Positions 21,727 to 31,635 of a stretch of DNA of 64,000 bases are shown one piece after another. Made by a program: the position numbers and the translations under genes. Position 1 is the stretch's first letter; each line of letters starts with the position of its first letter. Origin of the DNA: Jaminaea rosea. Taxonomy: Eukaryota; Basidiomycota; Exobasidiomycetes; Microstromatales. A model generated the notes under the pieces. It was not told where the DNA came from. It did not search any database and saw only the letters and a program-made list of their open reading frames with translations. The DNA is taken from the NCBI RefSeq assembly GCF_003144245.1, contig NW_020289975.1:1941496-2005495 (forward strand), written 5' to 3'.

Positions 21727-22542
21727 CTACTTGTCCAGCGAGCCGAGGAACTTCTCCAGGTCAAAGTTCGGGCTGTCCGGGTCTGAGACGACTGTGAGAG
21801 ACGGACGAAGAATTGATGCAGTGTGGTCAGCTCGAGCTTCTGACTGAATGAAAGACGGTGTATACGGCAGGATGGAGCCAACGAGCTGGTGCTTCCCTGA
21901 TCTTTTGTGAAGGGGGAGCCACTGCGCAAGAGCATCTCTCGCGGTCTCATCCTCCCAGCACAGAATCACCCTGCCTCCGTTCCATGACCATCTCAAAAAA
22001 GCGGCTGAATGTCGCTCGCCTCCTGGCCCAGCTCGGCGCTCATCTGATCTGCAGCTCTCATGAGCCTGAGAAGATGAGAGGTAGTCTGCCGCTCGTTCAA
22101 TCAATTGACGAGCGACGGCCATTGCTCATCTTCTCACGGCAGCGGCTGCTTCTCGGAGAAGCTGTCCTTTCCTTTGCACTGGCCCTCCTACTGCCCCATC
22201 TATCTCTCCTCGATCCCAACGCTCTCTAGATCTCCGCGCGGTTACTCACCTCCGCTCTCCTTGGCAGCGACCTTGACCCTCAGACTCTCCTTGTACGCCT
22301 CCTTTGCCCTGTTGATCAAGTCCTCCTGTCGCTTCCACTCTGCGGCCTCGAAACGCTTGTCCTCGCGCGCTTGCAACGAACGACGGCGGACGATGCCGTA
22401 GCCGATGCCGCCAAGGAGGGCAGAGTAGCGGACGACCTGCAGATGCGGGGAAGGAAGGGGTATGGTGAGCAAAGCCGAATCAAAAGGTTTTGCAAGGGGC
22501 AAGTCGTGGGCAACTCACGTTGACTACTGGTGAGGCGGTCAT
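21727..22542 (-). CDS. TIM11: ATP synthase subunit e, mitochondrial
   Basis: Three exons on the minus strand, 22542-22519, 22436-22250 and 21791-21727, encode 91 residues, the usual length. The spliced start MTASPVVN-VVRYSALLGGIGYG gives the single inner-membrane helix with the GxxxG-type motif that subunit e uses to dimerise F1Fo-ATP synthase. A charged helix follows (RRSLQAREDKRFEAAEWKRQEDL). The last exon encodes DPDSPNFDLEKFLGSLDK, the conserved C-terminus. The first exon is only 24 bases and the second intron is 458 bases, far longer than any other here. Two acceptors 9 bases apart (exon start 21791 or 21782) both keep frame. The identification is strong because all three pieces match the family. 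Confidence 0.88.
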
Positions 22543-23373
22543 TGTGATGATGTGGTGACGGGAAGGGTGGGAATCTAGGTGGTCCGTAAGAAGCGGAGGA
22601 TCGAAACAGCCAAAGAGGGGTCGAGCCGATTTTGCAAAGCAAGAGCAGAGGCAGCTCAGAAGCTAGCTGGTGATGGAGGGTAGCGGTGCGAGTGGGAGGT
22701 TGCAATGTCAGGCTCGCTAAGTCCTTTGCCTTCTAGGATTATGATGGTGGTGCGGGGAAGGTGGTAAAGGTAATGTAGGAAGATCTCAAGATTCGGTGAG
22801 CCACGGCCCACACTCACTCAACCCACGGCCACGCTCTCGCCAAGTCGACTCGAGAGCCAGACACGGCCAAGCGTCGCCGACGAGACGAGTTGAGTTGAAG
22901 GCGGACGGAGCGGACGGGCGAGGTCGGACAGGGTGACACGTGACGCGGGGCTGGGCATCAAGGGGGACGCTGGTAGCAATGAGCCGGATCGAGAGGCAAT
23001 GAGACGTCGATGGATGGATGACAGCTTGCTAGCTGCTCATCGGCCGGCAAGTCTGAGCTATTTGGATGGCAGCGAGGGCGGTGAGGGGGTTCCAGCTGTC
23101 TCTGTGCCGCTACTTCACGCCGATGGGCCTGCAACGCTTGCCCTGATGAGGCTCAAATGAACATCTGGTCTTCATGCACTTTATGGCACGTTCAGCATCT
23201 CTCTCTCTTGTGGCATCGCTGTCATCAAGTCGCTATGACCGCTTCGCCGTGACATCTTCTTCTCGCCGGCCGCTCCAAGATCGCGAGTCCGTGCGCGGAT
23301 CGATTGACTTTGCTTTCCCGTCCGTCCTGACTTTTCAATCCTCAGCCTTCCCTCTGCCAGACCTCTGCCCAGC
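22543..23373. other. Divergent promoter region subunit e / prefoldin 4
   Basis: There are 831 bases between opposite start codons. No gene is supported. A CACGTG site near its middle is listed separately. Confidence 0.6.
22937..22944 (+). promoter_or_regulatory. CACGTGAC element, Cbf1/bHLH type
   Basis: The reverse complement, GTCACGTG, matches the Cbf1 consensus RTCACRTG. In fungi this site binds bHLH factors controlling respiration and sulfur genes; here it lies between ATP synthase subunit e and prefoldin 4. Function is inferred only. Confidence 0.45.
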
Positions 23374-23921
23374 ATGCGAATGGTGAGGATGAGGTGACGA
23401 GTCGTCGAGACGTCTTTGTAGCGACATAGATCATGCTCATATGTGTCTCCACCACACCCGCACAGCTCGACGAGGACGCCGACTCGAACGATGTGGCTGT
23501 CTCGGCCTCGGATCAGGAAGCCATCAACGCTTTCTCACGATTCAACAGCCGCATCTCCGAGGCTGAAGACGAGCTGAAAGCCAAAAAGGAGGAGAAGGAG
23601 GCGACCGATGAGGTGGTGATGGAGCTGGAGCTAGTCGATGAGGAGGAGCAGGTGCCGTGAGTCCCGCCCTTTTTGCCTACAGATCTTCCGATCTCATCTC
23701 ATCCCCTGCCTCGCTCGCACAGCTACAAGATGGGCGACTCTTTCATCCACATCCTTCAACCTCAAGCACTCGAATTCCTCGAGAGAGATTCGAAGCGACT
23801 GGATACAGATATTGAGGAATTGAAGAAGACGGTCGATGAGTGTGAGGAGGGGATGGAGAAGTTGAAGGTGGTCCTCTATGGCAAGTTCGGGAACAATATC
23901 AATTTGGAGAGAGGCGACTGA
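23374..23921 (+). CDS. GIM3: Prefoldin subunit 4
   Basis: Three exons, 23374-23382, 23466-23656 and 23723-23921, encode 132 residues, as expected for this beta-type prefoldin. The first exon is only nine bases (Met-Arg-Met), matching the family start MRM-L. Exon 2 carries VSASDQEAINAFSRFNSRIS and the first coiled-coil helix ELKAKKEEKEATDEV. The beta-hairpin YKMGDSFIHI and the second helix ALEFLERDSKRLDTDIEELK follow, ending KVVLYGKFGNNINLERGD. Prefoldin is a cytosolic hexamer that delivers nascent actin and tubulin to the CCT chaperonin. It is convergent with the next gene, 72 bases apart. Confidence 0.92.
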
Positions 23922-23993
23922 CAAGGAGATGATGTACAATAGAATGAGAAACAGTCAGCCAATAGGACTGAAAACAAGGCTTGGTCATTGCGG

Positions 23994-24525
23994 CTATCTG
24001 GACCAGACCTTCCACCAGCTCCTACCCTCTTTCTTCCCATTCTCCGCACCTTCCGTCACCCCAGCGAGAGCTCCCTGCGCCTTCTGTCTGAGCTCCTTGA
24101 TCTTGTCCTCCATCTCTCCCCTCTGTTGCTCCTCGACGACCTTCTGTTCCTCCCCATCAAGGTAGGTCCAGAGCAAGTGGAGCGCAAAGTACGCACCTGA
24201 CCCGTAGGCGATGCAGCGCAGGAAAGGCGGGTAAATCTCGCGATAGAAGAGACTGTGGCGTGATGGCGGACCACTTCGGCGAGGATGGCGTTCGAAGAAG
24301 TCTGATTGGGATGAGGACGTGGAGGGCTTGCCTGAGGTTGACGGGGAGTTGGGCGGGCTAGACGTGGAGTTGAAGCGCAGCTGCGGGCGGGAGACGACAA
24401 TGGTCAACATCAGAGGCTTCTCAGCATACCGATTTCGTGAGAGGCCTCACCAGAGTACGCTGCGACGGCTGAAATGTCCGACTTCCGACTGCGGCCAAGC
24501 CCACGCTTGATAACCTCTTGCTCAT
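23994..24525 (-). CDS. Small mitochondrial single-pass membrane protein, unknown
   Basis: Two exons on the minus strand, 24525-24451 and 24380-23994, encode 153 residues. The N-terminus (MSKRLSSVGLAAVGSRTF, then QRTLLRFNST across the splice) is a good mitochondrial presequence with an R-x-x-x-S/T-type cleavage region. A Ser/Pro linker leads to FYREIYPPFLRCIAYGSGAYFALHLLW, which looks like a membrane helix. After it comes a charged helix (GEEQKVVEEQQRGEMEDKIK) and a basic C-terminal WWKVWSR. I do not recognise the family. The start codon is 170 bases from that of divergent NOP13. Confidence 0.7.
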
Positions 24526-24694
24526 CGTTGTGGTCTGATGAGGTGGTGTTGCGGGGAGGCGTTGGACGCCGCTCTCCCTGTCCGTTCGTTTGATTGAGCC
24601 GCTGCCGCCGTCGGACGGAGACGAGCGCTCGCTCAAATTTGCCCTGTTTCCGAGGGGCCTGATTTTGTCCTCCCAACCATCACCCTTCTTCGTC

Positions 24695-26670
24695 ATGTCA
24701 ATCGTCGAGGCATCCTCTGAGATCGCAGACGAGTCGTCGGTACAGCCTCGCATTGTCGGTGAGGATGGCTTGACAAACAAGGAACGCAGAAAGGCGAAGC
24801 AGGAGGCAAAGAAGAAGCAGGCCGAAGAGGCAAAGGTTGCAAAGGTCGACAAGAAGAAGAGGGTCCTCGAGCAAGAAGATGGCCAAGGGGAAGACACGCC
24901 AGCAACCGAAGGAGAGGAAGCTGAGGAGCCGGTCGAAGCTCTGTCCCACAAGGAGCAGCGCAAGCGCAGGAAGCTCGAGAAGAAGGGCCTCCTTCCCCCT
25001 CCTGCCAGCGCTGACGGCGGCGCAGACGCAACGCCCTCGTCCTCCCACGCAAAGCCGCAACGCCCTGATCTGCCTGAGCGGTCACCCTATGCAGTCTGGG
25101 TTGGGAATCTTTCCTTCCAGACGAACATTGAGCGCCTGCAAGGCTGGTTTGAAGAGCGTGGCATCCAGGGCATCAGCCGCGTGCACATGCCCCGTGGAGT
25201 CAAGAAGTTCGAGCAAAACAAGGGGTGAGCACTAGAGAGAACGAGCTGTCGATGCCAGCGTGTGCTGATATCGTGCCTTCCCTTCGCCCGACCGCCGCCA
25301 GTTTCGCCTACATCGACCTCCCTTCTCGCTCAGCAGTAGAGTCAGCCGTCGCTCTCTCAGAAGACCACCTGGACGGGCGACGTCTCCTCATCAAGTCCTC
25401 GTCCGACTTCTCCGGCCGACCCGCCCTCGACCCATCCCTCGCCGCCCTTGCCACTTCGAGCAATACCACTAATGCTTCGCCGTCAGTAGCAGCAGCAGGA
25501 GCAGCAGCTGGCTCCGCTATGGAGCCTCATGGTGCTGGAGGCAAGACTGGCCTGACAAAGACAGCGCAGAAGATTTTGCGAGCGCAGAGGAACCCTGCAG
25601 GGCCGACACTCTTTGTGGGCAATTTGAGCTTCAACTCGACTGAGGAGGGATTGCGTGACCTCTTCGAGGCATCAGCTAAGGCCAGGGATGCGTGGAAGAA
25701 GGCCGAAGCCGGTAAGCCGAAGAAGAAGGCGAAGAAGGTTGTCAAGAAGAGCAGCAGCAAGAAGGCAAAGGCTGAGGACAGCGACAGCGACAGCGACAGC
25801 GATGACGGGAGCGATAGCAGCAGCAGCAGTAGCAGCAGTAGCAGCGAGGAGGACTCGGAAGACTCTTCGGACGAGGAGGACGAGAGCGATGAGGAGGAGG
25901 AGGGCGACAAGGACCAGGTGCGAGGTGCCGGCATCCGTAAGGTCAGGATGGGAACGTTCGAGGACTCAGGCAAGTGCAAAGGGTGAGTCAGGCGTAAGTC
26001 AAAGAAATGACATCCTGCGCGCCCACACATTGGCTGACCCCTTCCTTCCCTTCGCCGCCGCAGCTTCGCATTCATCGACTTCCACACACCCGCGCACGCA
26101 ACCGCCTCGCTCGTCGACCCTCGCAACTACAGGCTGGACGGGCGCGAGCTCAAGCTCGAATTTGCAGGTGCCGACGCCGTGCGTCGAGGCGCACCGAAGG
26201 GCGCGGCCATCAACTCTGCTGGCGGTCGTGGCGCCTGGCCGAGCCCCAACGAGAGTGGCATGGCTCCTCCTCCAAAGAAGGAGCGTGCCGCCCCCGAGTG
26301 GCGCCAGAAGAAGGGTGAGAAGCGCAAACACTTGGCTCCGAGTGAGGATTCGAAGGGATCGAGGAAGCGCCTCAAGCGTGAGGAGAAGCTGGCTGCTAGA
26401 AGGGAGGCTGCCGCCATGGCTCCGGGCGGGGCTGGTAGCCCTCCCGCTAGTGGAGCGGCGGGCGGTGGTGTAGAGGGGGCTCGTGTGCGTCACAAGGAGA
26501 CTCAGGCGGAGCGTCAAGCGAGAAGGGAGAAGGCTGCAGCGGGCGGAGGTGCTGGCAGTGCTGCGGGTGGCAAGAGGGCTAAGCCTGGTGCGGCGCTTGC
26601 AAATGCGCAGAGGGGAAAGACTGGTATTGACACGAGTGGGGAGGCGGGCAAGAGGACGACGTTTGAGTAG
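24695..26670 (+). CDS. NOP13: Nucleolar RNA-binding protein with two RRMs
   Basis: Three exons, 24695-25224, 25302-25982 and 26064-26670, encode 605 residues. A Lys/Glu-rich N-terminus is followed by RRM1 (~130-215: SPYAVWVGNLSF, then GFAYIDLPSR) and RRM2 (~280-440: GPTLFVGNLSF, then VRMGTFEDSGKCKGFAFIDF). The block FEDSGKCKGFAFIDF is shared almost exactly with yeast Nop13. RRM2 is split by a ~75-residue insert of Lys-rich then Ser/Asp/Glu-rich sequence between its first helix and RNP1. The C-terminus is basic and nucleolar in style. Both introns fall in the same Gly codon of the two RNP1 motifs, in the same phase. The likely role is in pre-ribosome maturation. Confidence 0.9.
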
Positions 26671-27037
26671 ATTGAGAAGGGCAAAGGTCTCAAAGTCTCG
26701 CGGGCCCCTGATGCGGTCTCGAATGAAATTGCTTCAGCTCTGCGCAGTCAGCGAGTGGCCCAACGTGACCCAACTTTCAGCCGCCGGATGTTCGTGCTCA
26801 TGAGGCGCCCATCGGCGCTCCATGCCACAAGCGCAGCAAGATAACCAGACCGGGGTCGCGGAGAGCACGAAGATTCGCTACAATTGAAGGGCCTTGAAAC
26901 AAGCTATCACGGTCAAGGAAGCTCTAGGAGTACCTGATTCACACGTGCGTTCTGTTGCCAGTAACATCGGCTCCCATCGAACGCACTTCTCGACTGCACT
27001 TCTCGACTACTGTACCACCCACACCGCAGCTCACATC
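26671..27037. other. Intergenic, start of secreted-protein island
   Basis: It contains the NOP13 3' end and the promoter of the first cysteine-rich gene. Frames reading through it from 26894 lack support. Confidence 0.6.
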
Positions 27038-27435
27038 ATGCTTTGCCTCACACACCTCGTTCAAACCCTCTGGCTCGCGGCCGTGGCTGGCCTGCTTCTC
27101 TGTTGCACACCCATCAAAGCCGATTTCATTGGCATGTGCTGCCCGCAGTCGGGCTGTACTGGACGATGCCAATCCGTTAGCGGCAAAAGGGCCGGATCCA
27201 ATCCTATCACTCTACCTTTGTGCACGAGCTTCAAGCCTCGATTCAAGATGACCGAAGTATGCAGCCACGCGGACTGTTCGAATGGATGTCTCGATGGCGT
27301 CACGAATCCCAATCAGTGCATCTCTCCTAGTAAGTACGAGCGCTTTGGACACCGCTTCTCCCGTAGCTGACAGTCGGAATGTCGCGCTGTGACTGGTACG
27401 TAGAGTTGTCGAGTATTGGCTGCGTCATTTTCTGA
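27038..27435 (+). CDS. Small secreted cysteine-rich protein, paralog A
   Basis: Two exons, 27038-27329 and 27404-27435, encode 107 residues. The signal peptide (LVQTLWLAAVAGLLLCC core) ends near IKA. The mature part begins DFIGMCCPQSGCTGRC and carries ten cysteines. It shares with paralogs B and C the frame I-G-x-C-C, C-x3-C, C-x-S-F, V-C-x4-C-x3-G-C, Q-C and a final G-C-V-I-F. The last nine residues and stop come from a tiny second exon; the intron lies in the same place and phase as in B and C. I do not recognise the family. Size, secretion and Cys content suggest an effector or surface protein. If the intron were retained the frame would stay open to 27370 and the final cysteine would be lost. 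Confidence 0.8.
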
Positions 27436-28061
27436 GCTCGGCAAGACTGGTGCTGACAGTCCATGGTGCGAGGCAGGTTCGGCGCGTGGCAGTGTGACGT
27501 CCTCGCTACACATCAGCGCCATGTAAGAGAGCAAGAGCAAGCTCTCTGTCATCGCCCCATTTACTTTCGCTCATCTTTTCTTCCAGAAGCATTGTGACCA
27601 AGCTCTTCTATCTTCGTGCATAGCACAAGGTCAAGCCACTTCAACGCCGATGCTTTGCTGTGGTTGCGAGGATTTGTCCTTCTGCACTTGGCTGATGCCC
27701 AGGCTATCGCTCAGCTCAGCATTGCGCATACGACGGTGGCGAGAGTACTTGGGGAGATTAGGACAAGGGTCTAGGGGCAGGACAAGGTCACAAAGGAAGG
27801 GGCCGTCGGAGCATCGCGTCTCCGAGGTCTGCGGGCCGCAAGTGGCGAAGCGGCATGATTTCGACGTTATCACGATATCAGGCGGGCGGCGGGCCGTGGT
27901 GGCAGTGTTGTTCCGTGGCCGAGAGGGCCGATATCGACAGTGAGCGCTTGGATACTGTAGCCCAAAAGAGCGCCTGTCTGGACGACTCCCCGATTCTCTC
28001 CTCTTCGCACATCAACAGCTCTCACAACCATCGGAGATATCCATAATAGTTGAACAAAGTC
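27436..28061. other. Intergenic between paralogs A and B
   Basis: No gene or degenerate copy of the family is visible on either strand. Confidence 0.6.
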
Positions 28062-28453
28062 ATGCTCTTCATCGTCAAGCGCAGCAAGACGGCCTGGCTG
28101 TCGATCATGAGCATACTGCTCGTCACCTCTTCAGTCCTCGGCGAGACCATCGGCAACTGCTGCCCTCAAAGCCAATGCGGGGGAACTTGTCAGCCGGTCG
28201 AAGGATCGCGTACGGCGTCCAATCCCATCCTGGCATCGTGCCCAAGCTTCAAAGCAAGCTTCACAGTCAAGAAAGTGTGCTCCGCTGTGGACTGTGCAGC
28301 CGGGTGTGTCGCTGTCAATGTCGGCCCTGGACAGTGCCTGTCTCCTCGTGCGTATGGGTTTGCAGATCTTGGCAGTCGCTCTTGCTGACCATATAATTGT
28401 CGGATACTCACCTTCTGCCAGGCCTGCCGTCCATTGCTTGCATCATCTTCTAA
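28062..28453 (+). CDS. Small secreted cysteine-rich protein, paralog B
   Basis: Two exons, 28062-28347 and 28422-28453, encode 105 residues. After the signal peptide (WLSIMSILLVTSSVLG) the mature protein starts ETIGNCCPQSQCGGTCQ. It has the same ten cysteines as paralog A, with PSFKASF and VCSAVDCAAGC blocks and the end LPSIACIIF. It is closest to paralog A: both share CCPQS, the SNPI block and a 32-base last exon, and both introns are exactly 74 bases. The donor is GTGCGT, unusual for this window. The start is the first ATG before the hydrophobic stretch. Function unknown. Confidence 0.8.
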
Positions 28454-29217
28454 GCCTGATGGCACGGTAGATGGGTCGGCCGCAGGGTCGTGGGTGACGA
28501 TGCCTCTCTCAGTGGCGACAGTATACGCGTCACGGTCGAAGCTCAGCTCCTCGCAGTCTCTATGTGTGCGTCATTTCAATCGTGCTCTCGCCGCCACTTC
28601 TTGTGACTTTGTCACTGTGATCAAGCTGGCACCTCGTACACATGATGAATCAATCATCCACCTTTGCTGTCACTCAGGCCTCCTACTGTGTCGCTCGAGA
28701 TGTGGATACAGCATCGTAAGTGCACTAGCGCACAGATCAGAGGTGCTCATCGGTGATGGTACCCTTGAGGATTTTTGTTTTCACATTGTCTCTACCCAGC
28801 GGAGCGCGGCGTTGGCTATGCCAACCGTACGAGATATCCTCGTGGGCTGGGGGCGCTCGAGTGCATGGACTGCCTAGGCCCTCGGGGCCATTCTCCGGTG
28901 AGTCCTAGAAACGTTGACTCAAGGGCGCAATAGCAAGAAGCAGGCCGAGCACTACACCGCCTTGACCCGCTTGAGACGCTCATCCGGCCAGTCTTCAACA
29001 CTCCACTGGGCGTGGGGCTGTCGACCAAAGCTACCGGCCAATCGACGGGCGTGACACGGATTGGCGGCGCCAGTCAACGGGCAGATCAACTTTGCTGGGT
29101 GGCTGTGAGAGATGTCAAGTAAGCCGCAGGTCTCTGCCATCCTCACTCCTTTCTTTCACGGCTCTCGCAATCTGAAAGCAAGCAACCAACTGAAAGTGAG
29201 GACCTCAGACCGCCACG
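28454..29217. other. Intergenic between paralogs B and C
   Basis: The longest spacer in the tandem array. I looked for a broken fourth copy and found no IGxCC or DCxxGC remnant. Confidence 0.6.
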
Positions 29218-29570
29218 ATGCACCTCGTGTACAATCTCAAGACTGTTGGCCTCGTCACCGGTCTCCTCATGATCGACCTCGCCTCTGCTGCACTCATTGG
29301 CAATTGTTGCTCTGTTGGTCACTGCAACGCCAGCTGCACTGGCGTTGAAGGTCAAGCGGGCATGAATCCCACTGGCACATGCATGAGCTTTCAAGCCACG
29401 ACTCACATCAAAGCCGCATGCGCTGATCCGAGTTGCAAGCAGTGCGTCTCCGTCGCAAGCACTGGCTGTATGACAGCAAGTGAGTCCAACGGCTGTCGTC
29501 CGGGCCTGATGGCCGAGCTGAACCTCGATTTTTCGTTCTAGACCTGCCTCTCAAGTGCGTCGTTGTTTAA
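29218..29570 (+). CDS. Small secreted cysteine-rich protein, paralog C
   Basis: Two exons, 29218-29479 and 29542-29570, encode 96 residues. The signal peptide (VGLVTGLLMIDLASA) is followed by ALIGNCCSVGHCNASCTG. Ten cysteines align with A and B, including TCMSF, ACADPSCKQC, GCMTA and a final KCVVV. The last coding exon is 29 bases, one codon shorter than in A and B, but the intron phase and place are the same. It is more diverged than A and B are from each other, with shorter inter-cysteine loops. Function unknown; secretion is inferred from the signal peptide. Confidence 0.78.
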
Positions 29571-30080
29571 GGCACGTCTTTCCTCGACTACGAGGGGAGG
29601 GAGATGCGACTGGGGCCAGGTACATGGCGACTACACGAGGTATTGCTCTCTCCTCGCGAAATCCGCCTGTTGTAAGCCTCTGATTGACTCTCTCTGTCTC
29701 GAGGGACGCTTGCCTCACCGTTCGCTGATCCCGCCGCTCTGCTCGGCATCTTCTCATAGCTTTCTTCGATGTCCACCCCGTCTCCCTACATTGACCGCAG
29801 ACGGACCTTGCGCTCTACCTCCCCACATTGTCCCTCGTCTTCCTGTCCGCCTCGCTCCCTATCCGACCAATAGCCTAATGGTCTCTTCTTGAATCTAAAA
29901 AGCTCACACTCTTCGTGGTCGTATGCATTGGGTGCTGCACTCTCGAGTACGAGTCACTTGTCTCGTTAGATATATGATGTGGTAATTCAAACGGAGTGGG
30001 TCAAGAACGCAGCATACAATGTCGGCGCTGCAAAAAGAAGTCAAAGGCGAAAGGAGTCGGAGGCTTGGTATATCGCCCGT
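29571..30080. other. Intergenic, 3' of paralog C
   Basis: A convergent spacer between paralog C and the next secreted-protein gene. Nothing further is supported. Confidence 0.6.
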
Positions 30081-30597
30081 CTACTGGACGAGAGTGAGTC
30101 CCGAGTTTGCAGCCGTGTGCTTGTTGACGTTGACAGGAGCGCGCTGTCCGTCCTTGACGAAGGTGCAGTATGCCTGGACTTCAGTGTCCATGTTCTTGCC
30201 AGACGTGTCTCCGGGACGGCAGAGGGTATAGCCAAACCTGAGCGACGAGTCCTTGGGGACGTAGTTGACGCAGGCGCAGCTGTTAGCGAGGCGAGAGGGA
30301 GAGGGAGAATAGGTGAGTGAGCGATGCGCGCCTCAGTGCATGAGTGCTGGAAGGGGAGGCTACCCACCGCCACTTGTCGCAGGCTTCGGCAGCGGTCTTT
30401 GCGCCCGAGTTGGCGAAGGTGTAGACCTGGCGGCGAGCGATTGACAGGAAAGATGGTCAGCGACTACGGCAGAGCACTGAGTCGCTTCGCCGCCCTCTCA
30501 CCTGTCGCTCATCGTAACGCTTTTGGAGCTCAGGAGCGGCCGAGACGACGCCAACGGCGACGAGGGCAGAGACGACGAGAGATGTAGCAAACTTCAT
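30081..30597 (-). CDS. Small secreted protein with Kex2-like site
   Basis: Three exons on the minus strand, 30597-30502, 30426-30368 and 30279-30081, encode 117 residues. MKFATSLVVSALVAVGVVSA is a textbook signal peptide, followed by a short APELQKR segment whose Lys-Arg fits Kex2 processing. The mature ~90 residues hold five cysteines (EACDKWRCACVNYVP, LCRPG and AYCTF) and end in a Cys-free tail. It is not related by pattern to the paralog A-C family and I do not recognise it. All three junctions preserve frame, and the donors are GTGAGA and GTGGGT. Its place next to the cysteine-rich array makes a secreted-protein island. Confidence 0.75.
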
Positions 30598-31635
30598 GGT
30601 GTTGAGCAGAATGAGTGGGAGAGGGGTAGAGGTTGAAGCAAGGGTTGCGAAAGCAAGCTGTGATGCAACGACTGAGCTCATATTTGTAGCAGTATCTCGA
30701 CTCCATTCGTCAACCCCGCAATCGAACCCGCCTGCCCTTTTGGCGAACCTGCCTCACTCAATCGAATCAGGTGCCGACGGTCTGGTCCCGCCTCCTCCCC
30801 GCATCACGACGGGGTTCCGGCGGGAGGGGGAAAGGCGAGGCGTCGTTCAATCGGGCGTGCCGCCGCACGTCGACGTCGCAGCCTCGACCCGAACTTTGCG
30901 ACTCCGTTCTACTCAATTTCTACCGAGCGCGAGATGCGTATGGCCGCTTCAAACAGGAAAACGATCGTGATGTGTCATGACCATGTGTTCACCAATGGCA
31001 GCCTGGCCGGCACGCTGTGGGCTCGAGCGCAGGTGCTATTCTGCAAGACGAGCCTGCGCTGAATCGCTGTGCCCGATCAAGCTCACACAGGGCCCTGCGC
31101 CGAGACCACTCAAACGCAGGCAGCAAAGTCCATGTGCAACCATGCCCTACCCAGATCAATCGTCGATTTCCCTCATCGTTGGACTTGCTCGAGGTCAACG
31201 AGGACGCGGCAGGGGCATCATCGACCCAAAGGAGGGTGGTCAAGATGCTGCAGAGCAGACTCACCGCTCGAGGGGGGCAGGCGCACACTGGACGCAGCAC
31301 ATCAGGCACCTCATCGGCTTGGACCTCCTATGTTCGGGATTTGGCATGTCAACAACAATTGAAGGGCTAGAGCAGCGATGAAGACGATCCGAGAGACCGT
31401 GACAAGATGACGACAAAGAATGAAGAGTGAATGTGCAAAAGGATGAGAGATGCGAGCACAGGGTGTCGCGGCGCTGCGTTACGTGCCGTTGCGGGCACGG
31501 GATCTCGATGGTCGTGTTACTACGAGTAAGCTACTGCTTGATACTACGGGTACTGCTGCTGCTGCTGTTGCTGCTGGACAGAGAGAAGAAAGGGGGGTAT
31601 CTTCAAGAGAGACGGCCTGGCGAGTTCGAGAGCCA
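30598..31635. other. Intergenic upstream of small secreted protein
   Basis: About 1 kb. It holds the promoter of the 30.6 kb gene and the BEM1 3' end. Open frames on the + strand have no recognisable content. A short CTG/TTG microsatellite lies near 31555-31577. Confidence 0.55.

Noticed and set aside
21858-22229. 123-residue open frame inside the long subunit e intron
   Set aside because: No domain, signal or conservation cue; opposite strand to the host gene. It may be chance.
28454-29217. Possible broken copy of the cysteine-rich family between paralogs B and C
   Set aside because: No IGxC, CxSF or DCxxGC remnant in any frame.
27038-29570. Cysteine-rich genes as hydrophobins
   Set aside because: Hydrophobins have eight cysteines with two CC pairs at fixed positions. 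These have ten with one CC pair, so the spacing does not match.
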